Below, piece after piece: positions 16,817 through 25,471 of a stretch of DNA of 46,415 nucleotides. The notes below the pieces were generated by a model. It ran no database searches and had not been told where the DNA came from. It saw only the letters and a list, made by a program, of their open reading frames with translations. The stretch is from the NCBI GenBank assembly GCA_002429115.1, contig DIYS01000237.1:1-46415 (forward strand), read 5' to 3'. Position 1 is the first letter of the stretch, and each line of letters starts with the position of its first letter. The translations under genes and the position numbers were made by a program. Source of the stretch: Saccharicrinis sp. UBA6048. GTDB taxonomy: Bacteria > Bacteroidota > Bacteroidia > Bacteroidales > Marinilabiliaceae.

Positions 16817-17965
16817 ATGTCAATTTTAAGTACAGACAAACACGAGCAATTCCGCCAGAAAGTCAGAGACTTTGCAGAAAAAGAAGTTAAACCATTAGCA
16901 GCCAAACTAGATGAGGATGAAACATTTTCGGTTGATCTGACTCAAAAAATGGGCCAGGCTGGATTATTTGGCATTGATCTGCCAACAGAATATGGCGGTC
17001 AAGGTTTAGATACCTTATCATATATTATTGCCGTTGAAGAACTCGCGCGGATTGATGGTTCACAGGCGGCAACAATGGCTGCACATAATAGTTTAGGCGT
17101 TGCTCCTATCTATAACTTTGGAACCATTGAACAACGTGAAAAATATTTGCCATCGTTAACCTCTGGAGATGGTTTATGGGCATTTGGATTAACGGAAGTT
17201 ACAGCCGGATCGGATGCACAAGGTGTTCAATCTGTGGCAGAAGAAAATGGTGATCATTGGCTTGTTAATGGCACTAAAAGATACATCACCAACGGTAGCA
17301 ACGAATTGATGAAAGGCGTTACTGTACTAGCGGTCACAAGTGATGATAATGGCAAAAAACGTTTTTCCACCATCATGGTTGATCGTGATAGTGAAGGCTT
17401 TGAAACCAAACGTATGCTTGGAAAATTAATGTGGCGCGCCTCTGACACTGCTGAACTGAAATTCAATAACATCAAGGTACCAAAGGGTAATCTATTGGGC
17501 AAAAAAGATAAAGGTCTAGGCCAGATGCTGAAGACACTTGACTCAGGTCGTTTATCAATTGCTGCGATGGGATTAGGTTTGGCTCAGGGAGCCTTTGAAA
17601 TGGCTATGGACTATTCTAAAAAACGAGAGCAATTCGGACAAGCCATTTCGCAATATCAGGTCATTTCTTTTAAGCTGGCTGACATGGCACTAAAGCTTGA
17701 ACTGGCACGAAATACTTTATACAACGCATGTGCGCTAAAAGACGCAGGCAAACCATATGGAAAAGAGGCGGCCATGGCAAAATTATACTGCAGCGACATC
17801 GCCAAAGAAGTGGCTGATGAGGCAGTACAAATATTCTCCGGTCAGGGATTATTAAAATCATCGGCTATTGAGCGTTTTTATCGCGACCAAAGAATCCTTC
17901 AAATTGGAGAAGGAACTTCTGAAATATTACGCATTGTTATTAATAAGCATTTGGGATTGGTTTAA
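16817..17965 (+). CDS. Short-chain-type acyl-CoA dehydrogenase
   Basis: A 382-residue flavoprotein dehydrogenase. FAD and substrate-binding motifs are clear: GLTEVTAGSDA near residue 125, and the end LQIGEGTSEILR. The catalytic base is Glu365, in the EGTSE position used by short- and medium-chain acyl-CoA dehydrogenases. Isovaleryl-CoA dehydrogenase carries its base elsewhere; the corresponding site here is Gly244 (LDSGRL). The gene sits with leucine-degradation genes, where an isovaleryl-CoA dehydrogenase would be expected, so the substrate is uncertain: it may use isovaleryl-, 2-methylbutyryl- or butyryl-CoA. It starts 20 bases after the carboxylase gene and is 43 bases before the mevalonate-pathway genes. 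Confidence 0.88.
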   Translation: MSILSTDKHEQFRQKVRDFAEKEVKPLAAKLDEDETFSVDLTQKMGQAGLFGIDLPTEYGGQGLDTLSYIIAVEELARIDGSQAATMAAHNSLGVAPIYNFGTIEQREKYLPSLTSGDGLWAFGLTEVTAGSDAQGVQSVAEENGDHWLVNGTKRYITNGSNELMKGVTVLAVTSDDNGKKRFSTIMVDRDSEGFETKRMLGKLMWRASDTAELKFNNIKVPKGNLLGKKDKGLGQMLKTLDSGRLSIAAMGLGLAQGAFEMAMDYSKKREQFGQAISQYQVISFKLADMALKLELARNTLYNACALKDAGKPYGKEAAMAKLYCSDIAKEVADEAVQIFSGQGLLKSSAIERFYRDQRILQIGEGTSEILRIVINKHLGLV

Positions 17966-18008
17966 GTTCAGCGTATTTTTACAATCATTAAACATTTAGC
18001 CTCTGCAC

Positions 18009-19010
18009 ATGGAAGACAGGAAACGTGACCATATTGATTTAGCCTTCAGCTCGCGCTTAGATGCAAAATTAGCTGATAATCGATTTGATTATGAACCACT
18101 TTTTGGCACACATAATCAAGCCATTAAAGAAACCACTTTTGCAGGAAAACAAATGCGTTTGCCGTTGTGGGTTTCAAGCATGACAGGCGGAACTAAAAGA
18201 GCTGGTAAAATCAATAAAAACCTGGCGCAGGCATGTGCAGAATTCGGGCTTGGAATGGGACTTGGTTCGTGTCGAATCTTACTTGATTCACCTGAGCATT
18301 TTGAGGATTTTAATATTCGTCCGATCATTGGTGAATCTGCCCCATTGTTTGCCAATATTGGTATTTGCCAGCTTGAGAAAATGCTTGAAGATGGCAGCCA
18401 GGGTCAATTAGATGAGTTGGTTGATAAATTGAGGGCTGATGGATTAATTGTCCACATTAATCCATTGCAGGAAGCATTCCAGCCAGAAGGTGATGTACTT
18501 ACTCGTCCTGCTATTGAAATATTACAGCAATACCTTGAAAGTACTGAGTCCAAAATAATCGTCAAGGAAGTTGGTCAGGGTTTTGGAAAGGAGAGTTTAC
18601 GTCACTTGTTACAGTTGCCAATTGAAGCCATTGAATTTGCGGCTATGGGTGGTACTAATTTCTCTCTTGTTGAGTTAAACCGTTCTGATGCTACCGCAGC
18701 GGAAGTCTTTAATCCATTTATTCATATTGGTCATACAGCCAGTGATATGACCAAGATGGTTAATGAGCTGGTTGCCGAACTACCTTCTGATATGTTAAAA
18801 GTGAATCAACTAATCATATCTGGCGGCATTACCAATATTTTAGATGGTTATTACCTGACATCAATCTCCAGGCTGCCGGCCATCTTTGGAATGGGTTCTG
18901 CATTTTTAAGACACGCGATGGGCGATTATTCCAAGCTTCAGGAGTTCGTATCACGTATAGAAGAAAGCTGGAAACTGGCATCAAGCTTTTTAAAGGTTAA
19001 GCAATATTAG
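18009..19010 (+). CDS. fni: Type II isopentenyl-diphosphate delta-isomerase
   Basis: A 333-residue FMN-dependent isomerase that interconverts isopentenyl and dimethylallyl diphosphate. The typical N-terminus (EDRKRDHIDLAFSS), the SSMTGGTKRAGKINKNLA loop, HINPLQEAFQPEGD, KEVGQGFGKES and AAMGGTNF are all present. The type II enzyme needs FMN and is unrelated to type I idi. It begins 43 bases after the acyl-CoA dehydrogenase stop without a terminator between them, and the HMG-CoA reductase gene starts one base after its TAG, so it is in the same transcript as the following genes. Confidence 0.95.
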   Translation: MEDRKRDHIDLAFSSRLDAKLADNRFDYEPLFGTHNQAIKETTFAGKQMRLPLWVSSMTGGTKRAGKINKNLAQACAEFGLGMGLGSCRILLDSPEHFEDFNIRPIIGESAPLFANIGICQLEKMLEDGSQGQLDELVDKLRADGLIVHINPLQEAFQPEGDVLTRPAIEILQQYLESTESKIIVKEVGQGFGKESLRHLLQLPIEAIEFAAMGGTNFSLVELNRSDATAAEVFNPFIHIGHTASDMTKMVNELVAELPSDMLKVNQLIISGGITNILDGYYLTSISRLPAIFGMGSAFLRHAMGDYSKLQEFVSRIEESWKLASSFLKVKQY

Positions 19011-19011
19011 T

Positions 19012-20310
19012 ATGAAAACAATCATAAGTGGTTTTTCGAAATTAAGCAGAGCCGAAAAGGTAGCTATGCTTATCAAGCAACAAAAATTATCGGAAGATCT
19101 GGATCACACATTTACCAATTACCTCCACTCTAGCGAACAACATTTATTTAGTGATATTTCAGAGAATGTCATCTCAAATTACTATTTACCATTTAGTATC
19201 GCGCCCAACTTTCTTATCAATGATGAGCTACATATGTTACCAATGGTCATTGAAGAAAGCTCGGTCGTGGCAGCCGCGTCAAAAGCGGCAAGGTTCTGGG
19301 CAAATAACGGTGGTTTCAAAACCAAGGTCATTGACACTTTAAAAAATGGTCAGATCTATTTTAAATGGGATGGTAATATCCAGGATTTACAGGCTTTTAA
19401 AGATGAGCTTTTTCAGCTTATACTGCAAGTAACTTCCGACATAACTGAGAACATGCGAAAGCGTGGTGGCGGCATTGTTGATTTTGACTTGAAGCCGGTT
19501 GATAATATGCCGCAAACCTATCAGTTTCTGATAAAGTTTCGAACAGCAGATTCAATGGGTGCCAACTTTATCAATACCTGTTTGGAAGCCATTGCACCGC
19601 ATGCTATGGCTTTTATTGATGAGCGATTTAAAGATGAGTACAATGTACCTGAAACAATCATGTGTATCCTTAGTAATTACACACCTGATTGCCTGGTAAA
19701 GTGTACGGTATCTTGCCCTATTGATCAGCTTCAACCATATGCGGGAAGATATACACCAGCTGAATTTGCAGAGCGTTTTAAAAATGCGGTTGATATAGCC
19801 ATTAACGATCCTTACAGAGCAGTCACCCATAACAAAGGCATATTCAATGGTATAGATGCCGTTGTTATTGCAACAGGTAATGATTTCAGAGCTATAGAAG
19901 CCGGTGCACAAGCTTATGCAGCACGCGATGGACGATACAGATCTTTAACCCGGCTTGAGTTGGACGCTGATAATTTCACTTATACACTTGAAATCCCGCT
20001 TGCCTTGGGCACCGTTGGAGGATTAACCAATACGCACCCACTGGCCAAAAGTGCCATTGAAATTCTTAATCATCCTACGGCTGAACAATTAATGCAAATA
20101 GTGGCTTCAGCTGGTATGGCAAATAACTTCTCTGCGGTAGCCTCTTTAGTGACGACTGGCATACAAAAAGGTCATATGAAATTGCACCTGACAAACATCT
20201 TAAACGCGCTTAATGCCACGGAAGCAGAAAAGCAACAAGCGATCAAACATTTCAACGATCAGGTGGTTAGTTTTACAGAGGTCAAGCGATTTTTGAAGGA
20301 CACTAAATAA
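19012..20310 (+). CDS. HMG-CoA reductase, class II
   Basis: A 432-residue class II (bacterial) 3-hydroxy-3-methylglutaryl-CoA reductase that makes mevalonate. All four catalytic positions are visible: Glu81/82 in EESSVVAAAS, Lys275 in THNKGIFNG, Asp291 in ATGNDFRA and His388 in QKGHMKLH. There is no membrane domain, as usual for class II. In Pseudomonas mevalonii this class runs in the catabolic direction, but the setting with mvaD, mvk and fni points to the biosynthetic direction here. Cofactor preference cannot be told from the sequence. It follows fni after one base and is followed by a GHMP kinase after three bases. Confidence 0.95.
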   Translation: MKTIISGFSKLSRAEKVAMLIKQQKLSEDLDHTFTNYLHSSEQHLFSDISENVISNYYLPFSIAPNFLINDELHMLPMVIEESSVVAAASKAARFWANNGGFKTKVIDTLKNGQIYFKWDGNIQDLQAFKDELFQLILQVTSDITENMRKRGGGIVDFDLKPVDNMPQTYQFLIKFRTADSMGANFINTCLEAIAPHAMAFIDERFKDEYNVPETIMCILSNYTPDCLVKCTVSCPIDQLQPYAGRYTPAEFAERFKNAVDIAINDPYRAVTHNKGIFNGIDAVVIATGNDFRAIEAGAQAYAARDGRYRSLTRLELDADNFTYTLEIPLALGTVGGLTNTHPLAKSAIEILNHPTAEQLMQIVASAGMANNFSAVASLVTTGIQKGHMKLHLTNILNALNATEAEKQQAIKHFNDQVVSFTEVKRFLKDTK

Positions 20311-20313
20311 CAC

Positions 20314-21252
20314 ATGGAAACAACTTCGATAGAATCATATAGAGCTAATGGTAAACTGCTGTTAAGTGGTGAGTACTTTGTATTGGCCGGAGCTAAATCC
20401 TTAGCCATACCAACCAAATTTGGTCAAACTATGCAAGTGGTTCGTACCAACGAACATTTTCTGTATTGGGAAGCTAAAGTCTGCAATGAACATTGGTTTA
20501 AAGCAATCTTTGATGAAGAATTGAATATTATAAGTACAGATCATTCATCGCTAAGTGAGCAATTAAAAAAGATTTTATTGGCCTGTATTAATTTACGCGA
20601 TGATATAAAAACGATTATCAGTGGCTCTGCTATTACAACCCACCTTGAGTTTGATACCGAATGGGGGTTTGGCAGTAGTTCGACACTTATATCTCTATTG
20701 GCGCAATGGCTTGGTGTTCATCCTTACCTCCTTTTAGAAGATACCTTTGGAGGATCAGGGTATGATATCGCTTGTGCAACGGCCCGAAAGTCGATTACCT
20801 ATCAATTGAAGGATAAGGTGCCTTGCAAATCTCCAATTGAGTTTTCACCATCTTTTGCGGACAGGCTGTTTTTCATTTATACTGGTCATAAGCAAAATAG
20901 CAGAAATGAAATTAATCGTATTGATAGCAATGCTTTCTCTACGGAAGACATTGTTAAAATCAACGAAATCACAGATCAATTGATCACTTGTGAATCGCTT
21001 GAAAATTTTCAGAAATACATGGTTCAACACGAGACTATTGTCAGCAAAGCTGTTGGTCTGCAAACCGTCAAATCAGAACGATTTAACGATTTCTCAGGGG
21101 AAATAAAGTCGCTCGGTGCATGGGGTGGCGATTTTATATTAGCCCTCAGTGATAAAGAAGAATCATATGTCTCTGAATATTTCAAGAATAAAGGCCTTAC
21201 CACCATGTTTTCCTTTAACGAACTAATTTATGTAGATAGCCATGACGAATAA
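20314..21252 (+). CDS. GYDIA-type GHMP kinase; candidate phosphomevalonate kinase
   Basis: A 312-residue GHMP-superfamily kinase. The N-terminal segment ANGKLLLSGEYFVLAG is like the first motif of mevalonate and phosphomevalonate kinases, and the ATP-binding motif is EWGFGSSSTL (116-125) rather than the usual PxxxGLGSS. The GYDIACA sequence at 149-155 gives this family its nickname. The window has no other candidate for the phosphomevalonate kinase step, while mevalonate kinase and diphosphomevalonate decarboxylase follow; this position suggests that role, but it is inference. The last 11 bases overlap mvaD. Confidence 0.75.
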   Translation: METTSIESYRANGKLLLSGEYFVLAGAKSLAIPTKFGQTMQVVRTNEHFLYWEAKVCNEHWFKAIFDEELNIISTDHSSLSEQLKKILLACINLRDDIKTIISGSAITTHLEFDTEWGFGSSSTLISLLAQWLGVHPYLLLEDTFGGSGYDIACATARKSITYQLKDKVPCKSPIEFSPSFADRLFFIYTGHKQNSRNEINRIDSNAFSTEDIVKINEITDQLITCESLENFQKYMVQHETIVSKAVGLQTVKSERFNDFSGEIKSLGAWGGDFILALSDKEESYVSEYFKNKGLTTMFSFNELIYVDSHDE

Positions 21253-22270
21253 TGAAATCATACAATCCGAATATTCAGCACCCTCCAATATCGCCATTGT
21301 AAAATATTGGGGTAAGAAAGGCTTACAGGAACCTGTTAATCCAAGTATTAGCTTTACTTTGTCAAAGGCAAAAACAACGACTAAGGTAAGCTATGAACCA
21401 TGTGATCGAGATTTGGAAATAGACTTTAAATTTGATCGTAATCGAGCTGATGTTTTTCTTCCTAAGTTACATGCATTTGTTGAGCGATTACTGCCACATT
21501 TACCTTTTCTAAAATCTGGGATTCTTAATATCGAAAGCACTAATACTTTTCCGCATTCAAGCGGAATAGCTTCTTCGGCAAGCTCAATGGCGGCATTGGC
21601 AAAAACGCTTATTGATATACAAATTAAGCTTGACGACCAGTTCAAGGTTTCAGATCTCAACAAGTTCAGGTCAAGATTGGCAAGGTTAGGCTCCGGCAGT
21701 GCCAGCAGATCGACCATGAACGGCTGGGTGCTCTGGGGAGAAACGCCTGTTTATAATGCATCCAGTGACAAGTACGGAGTTGATATTAATAAACATGTGC
21801 ACGAATCATTCAAAGACCTGCAGGATACGATTTTAATTATACGCAAAGGCTCCAAAGCAGTTAGCAGTACACAGGGCCATCAATTAATGGAGAATCATCC
21901 TTACAAAGAAGGGCGTATTAAACAGGCAAACAATAATATCCAAGTGCTTATTGAAGCTTTTAAAAGTGGTGATTTTGAAAGCTTTAGTAAGGTATGTGAG
22001 CAAGAAGCACTAAGTCTGCATGGATTAATGATGAGTTCGTCGCCAGCATATACTTTATTAGCGCCAGAATCAATTCGCGCTATCCGACGAATTCAAAAGT
22101 TCAGGGATCATCAGCATGTGCCTTTGACTTATACATTGGATGCGGGGCCGAATATTCATCTTATTTACCCATCGTCTCAAACGCACATTATTAAACCTTT
22201 TATTGAAGAACACTTACGACCTTTGTGTGAGAATTCTGAGCTTATTTACGATCAGCTCTCATTGGATTAA
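21242..22270 (+). CDS. mvaD: Diphosphomevalonate decarboxylase
   Basis: A 342-residue GHMP-fold decarboxylase that converts mevalonate 5-diphosphate to isopentenyl diphosphate using ATP. Diagnostic segments are APSNIAIVKYWGKKG near the N-terminus, the phosphate loop HSSGIASSASSMAALA near residues 103-118, GSGSASRSTMNGW, and LDAGPNIHL near the C-terminus. The gene overlaps the preceding kinase by 11 bases and is followed by mvk after 11 bases, as in a coupled operon. Confidence 0.95.
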   Translation: MTNNEIIQSEYSAPSNIAIVKYWGKKGLQEPVNPSISFTLSKAKTTTKVSYEPCDRDLEIDFKFDRNRADVFLPKLHAFVERLLPHLPFLKSGILNIESTNTFPHSSGIASSASSMAALAKTLIDIQIKLDDQFKVSDLNKFRSRLARLGSGSASRSTMNGWVLWGETPVYNASSDKYGVDINKHVHESFKDLQDTILIIRKGSKAVSSTQGHQLMENHPYKEGRIKQANNNIQVLIEAFKSGDFESFSKVCEQEALSLHGLMMSSSPAYTLLAPESIRAIRRIQKFRDHQHVPLTYTLDAGPNIHLIYPSSQTHIIKPFIEEHLRPLCENSELIYDQLSLD

Positions 22271-22281
22271 GGAATTTACGA

Positions 22282-23250
22282 ATGGAAAAACAAAAGAAAG
22301 ATATCTATTATTCTAAGGTCATGCTTTTTGGTGAGTATAGTATCATTGTCGGGTCTATGGGCTTAACAATACCATATTCTCATTTTAACGGCGCGCTTAA
22401 ATTTATCAATCAAGATAGTTACACCAACCTCGCTTTTGCAAGAAACTCGAATAAACAACTCGCTGAATTAGCTCAATATATATCCATCCTTAAAAAAAGT
22501 AATCAACTTGTTTCAGATTTCGATACTGATCGTTTAAGTTATGATATTGACCAAGGCTTGTATTTTGAGTCAACAATTCCTGAAGGGTATGGTTTAGGAA
22601 GCAGTGGTGCTCTGGTCGCCTCAATTTATAACGAATATGCCATCAATAAAATAGAAGCACATGCAGGACTGAATGATGATGACCTATTTCGACTTAAAAA
22701 ACTGTTTGCTCAAATTGAGTCATTTTACCATGGCACCAGCTCCGGCATTGATCCGTTGATATGCTATTTGAAACACCCGATTGTGCTAGAGAATTCGCAT
22801 CATATCTCATCTGTGGGTATTCCCAGAACTGAGGTACTTAATGAAGATGCTATTTTTCTTGTTGATGCTGAGGTGACAGGTAAAACTGGTCCATTAGTTA
22901 AGCATTTTATGGACAAAACACAGGATAAGCACTTTAGTGATATGCTAAATCATAAACTCATTCCTGCAACCAACTCATGCATCAAAAATGTGCTATCCGG
23001 TAACCTGAAGGAAATGTACGCGTCATTAAGTACCTTATCTGATTTGCAACTCTTGCATTTTACTCAAATGATTCCAAATCACATTCAAGAGTATTGGGAG
23101 GCAGGCCGAAGCAATCAACTATTTACTATGAAACTCTGCGGTTCTGGTGGCGGTGGTTTTTTTCTTGGTTTTACACGAAATTATGCTGAGACAAAGTCAT
23201 ATTTCGAAACAATGGGTAAATCAATAATTCCGGTTTACCAGGAAATCTAA
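22282..23250 (+). CDS. mvk: Mevalonate kinase
   Basis: A 322-residue GHMP kinase for the first phosphorylation of mevalonate. Motifs are SKVMLFGEYSIIVG near the N-terminus, the ATP loop PEGYGLGSSGALVAS near residue 100-114, HGTSSGIDP (site of the catalytic Asp), and a C-terminal KLCGSGGGGFFLG. It is the last gene of the nine-gene block. The following 280 bases before the glycogen cluster show no T-tract terminator and no convincing promoter; the sequence is AT-rich. Confidence 0.92.
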   Translation: MEKQKKDIYYSKVMLFGEYSIIVGSMGLTIPYSHFNGALKFINQDSYTNLAFARNSNKQLAELAQYISILKKSNQLVSDFDTDRLSYDIDQGLYFESTIPEGYGLGSSGALVASIYNEYAINKIEAHAGLNDDDLFRLKKLFAQIESFYHGTSSGIDPLICYLKHPIVLENSHHISSVGIPRTEVLNEDAIFLVDAEVTGKTGPLVKHFMDKTQDKHFSDMLNHKLIPATNSCIKNVLSGNLKEMYASLSTLSDLQLLHFTQMIPNHIQEYWEAGRSNQLFTMKLCGSGGGGFFLGFTRNYAETKSYFETMGKSIIPVYQEI

Positions 23251-23530
23251 TCAGAACAAACTACCTATTTCTAATCAACGCAAGATAAATAATAACAATC
23301 TGTTATATATTTATTAATTTATTTAACACTTACAATACAAATTTAACACAAACATCATATCCTACCCTTTGAATAACAAGGCAATGTTATTAATTCTTAA
23401 AATAAATGATTTTTGTCAGGATTAATATCCCAAACAAAAAAAAGAATGTCTAAATTTGGTCAAGCAACTCTATCCAAGATCAACGATACACATTCTGTAT
23501 TTATTTTAATCAAACTTTACCATTTTGCCT

Positions 23531-25465
23531 ATGGGTTATTTGAAATTCGACAAAGCTCAATTGGTAAACACCGAATACTCATTAAAAAAAGAGTTTATTC
23601 GTACCAATAGAGCAGGCTCCTTCGCCAGTTCCACAATAATTAATTGCAACACACGAAAGTACCATGGATTACTAATTTGTCCGATTGATACATTTGGAGG
23701 TCAAAACCATATCCTTCTGTCATCGCTCCACGAAACGATCACCCAGCATGGTGCTTCATTTAATTTAGGTATCCATAAATACCCTGGCGACTACAACCCT
23801 AAAGGCCATAAGTATGTTCAGGAATATGAGGTAGATCCAAATCCTGCGATCACTTATCGTGTGGGTGGTGTAGTGCTCAAAAAAGAACTTTTGCTGGTTG
23901 AAAAAGAACAACGTATTTTGGTTAAATACACATTACTTGAGGCACATTCCCCCACTAAAATTCGCCTTCAACCGTTTTTGGCTTTCCGCGATATTCATGC
24001 GTTGACAAAAGCAAATATGGATGCCAACACCAGGGCTGAAGAAATACCAAATGGCATTAAAGTAAGGCTCTACGAGGGTTTTCCTTATCTCCATATGCAG
24101 ACTTCGCGAAGCTCTGAGTTTGTGCATGCACCTGATTGGTATTACAATATTGAATATAAAGAGGAAAAAATACGTGGTTATGAGTGTCATGAAGATCTTT
24201 TTGTTCCGGGATACTTTGAATTAGATATTAAAAAAGGATCTCCAATTATTTTTTCGGCAGGAGCTAAAGCGGTCACTCCAAATATCCTTAACAGGCAGTT
24301 TAATCACGAACTAAAAAACAGGATAAACCGAAATAGTTTCGAAAGCTGTTTGGTGAATGCTGCTGAACAGGCGATATCGCGCAAAGGAAAAAGCGTGCGC
24401 ATTATTAACGGATTTCCGTTCTTAAGTCATAGTGAAAGAAACACCTATCTGGCTTTACCCGGATTAAGTCTGGCTCGCAACGATGAAAAGAGTTTCCTGG
24501 AAATTCTGAATACATCACTAAAAACCATTTTAAACCGGTTCTCCCCTGAAAAGGCTTTAAACAAGAATCGCACATCGGTGGATGTTCCACTTTGGCTGTT
24601 CTGGACACTTCAGAAATACGAGGAATATGGTGCGGATAAAAAAACGATCTGGACCAGGTACAAGAAGAGTATTAAAGAGATTTTAATGCGCTATAAATCT
24701 GGTTCTTTTCTGTCAATTGAACTTCATGACAATGGTTTGTTATGGACCAAAGAGCAAGGTGTTACCTGGATGAAGGTAAGAAATAACGGGACTTACCTTC
24801 AGCAACGCATGGGATATGTTGTAGAAGTTAATGCCCTGTGGTACAATGCTGTTTCGTACGCTATTGAACTGGCTAAAACAACCGGAGATAAAGTTTTCAT
24901 AAAAGAATGGCACACTATTAAATTAAAGGTAGAAGAGAGCTTCAATGAGATTTTCTGGAACAATGAACAGGAAGTGCTGGCCGATTATGTAACAGGGGAT
25001 TATACAAGTTTTAGTATTCGACCAAACATGCTGTTTGCTGTTTCTTTACCATATTCCTGCTTGTCACAGGAGCAAAAGAAACTTATATTGGATAAGATCG
25101 GGCAAGACCTGCTAACACCTCGGGGACTGCGTACGCTTTCGCCTGATAATAAAGATTATTTGGGTGTTATTGAAGGTAATGAGTATAATCGAAATAAGGC
25201 CTTTCATAATGGATCGGTATTTCCATGGCTTTTTGGTCATTATGCCGATGCCTACCTCAGCTTACATCACAAAACAGGTATTGCTCATATCAAAAAGCTA
25301 TTGGATGGCTTTGAAGAATGTGTTAATGAACACGGCATTGGTTCCATCTCTCAAATATACGATGGTAACCCGCCTCATAGGCCTAACGAAGCTACTTCTT
25401 ATGCGTTAAGCGTTGCTGAAATTATTCGTGTTGGAAAACTGATTAAAGATCATTCTAAAAACTAG
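23531..25465 (+). CDS. Glycogen debranching enzyme (amylo-alpha-1,6-glucosidase, GH133 type)
   Basis: A 644-residue protein of the archaeal/bacterial type of glycogen debranching enzyme: an N-terminal domain beginning NRAGSFASSTIINCNTRKYH and a C-terminal (alpha/alpha)6 barrel of the GDE_C family with segments such as LRTLSPDNKDYLGVIEGN and FHNGSVFPWLFGHYADAY. It hydrolyses alpha-1,6 branch points of glycogen. ATG at 23531 is preferred to TTG at 23525. It is first in a four-gene run with a GT4 glycosyltransferase, a GH57 protein and the synthase-phosphorylase fusion, a Bacteroidota glycogen arrangement. The stop codon is six bases before the next ATG. Confidence 0.9.
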   Translation: MGYLKFDKAQLVNTEYSLKKEFIRTNRAGSFASSTIINCNTRKYHGLLICPIDTFGGQNHILLSSLHETITQHGASFNLGIHKYPGDYNPKGHKYVQEYEVDPNPAITYRVGGVVLKKELLLVEKEQRILVKYTLLEAHSPTKIRLQPFLAFRDIHALTKANMDANTRAEEIPNGIKVRLYEGFPYLHMQTSRSSEFVHAPDWYYNIEYKEEKIRGYECHEDLFVPGYFELDIKKGSPIIFSAGAKAVTPNILNRQFNHELKNRINRNSFESCLVNAAEQAISRKGKSVRIINGFPFLSHSERNTYLALPGLSLARNDEKSFLEILNTSLKTILNRFSPEKALNKNRTSVDVPLWLFWTLQKYEEYGADKKTIWTRYKKSIKEILMRYKSGSFLSIELHDNGLLWTKEQGVTWMKVRNNGTYLQQRMGYVVEVNALWYNAVSYAIELAKTTGDKVFIKEWHTIKLKVEESFNEIFWNNEQEVLADYVTGDYTSFSIRPNMLFAVSLPYSCLSQEQKKLILDKIGQDLLTPRGLRTLSPDNKDYLGVIEGNEYNRNKAFHNGSVFPWLFGHYADAYLSLHHKTGIAHIKKLLDGFEECVNEHGIGSISQIYDGNPPHRPNEATSYALSVAEIIRVGKLIKDHSKN

Positions 25466-25471
25466 TTGCTA

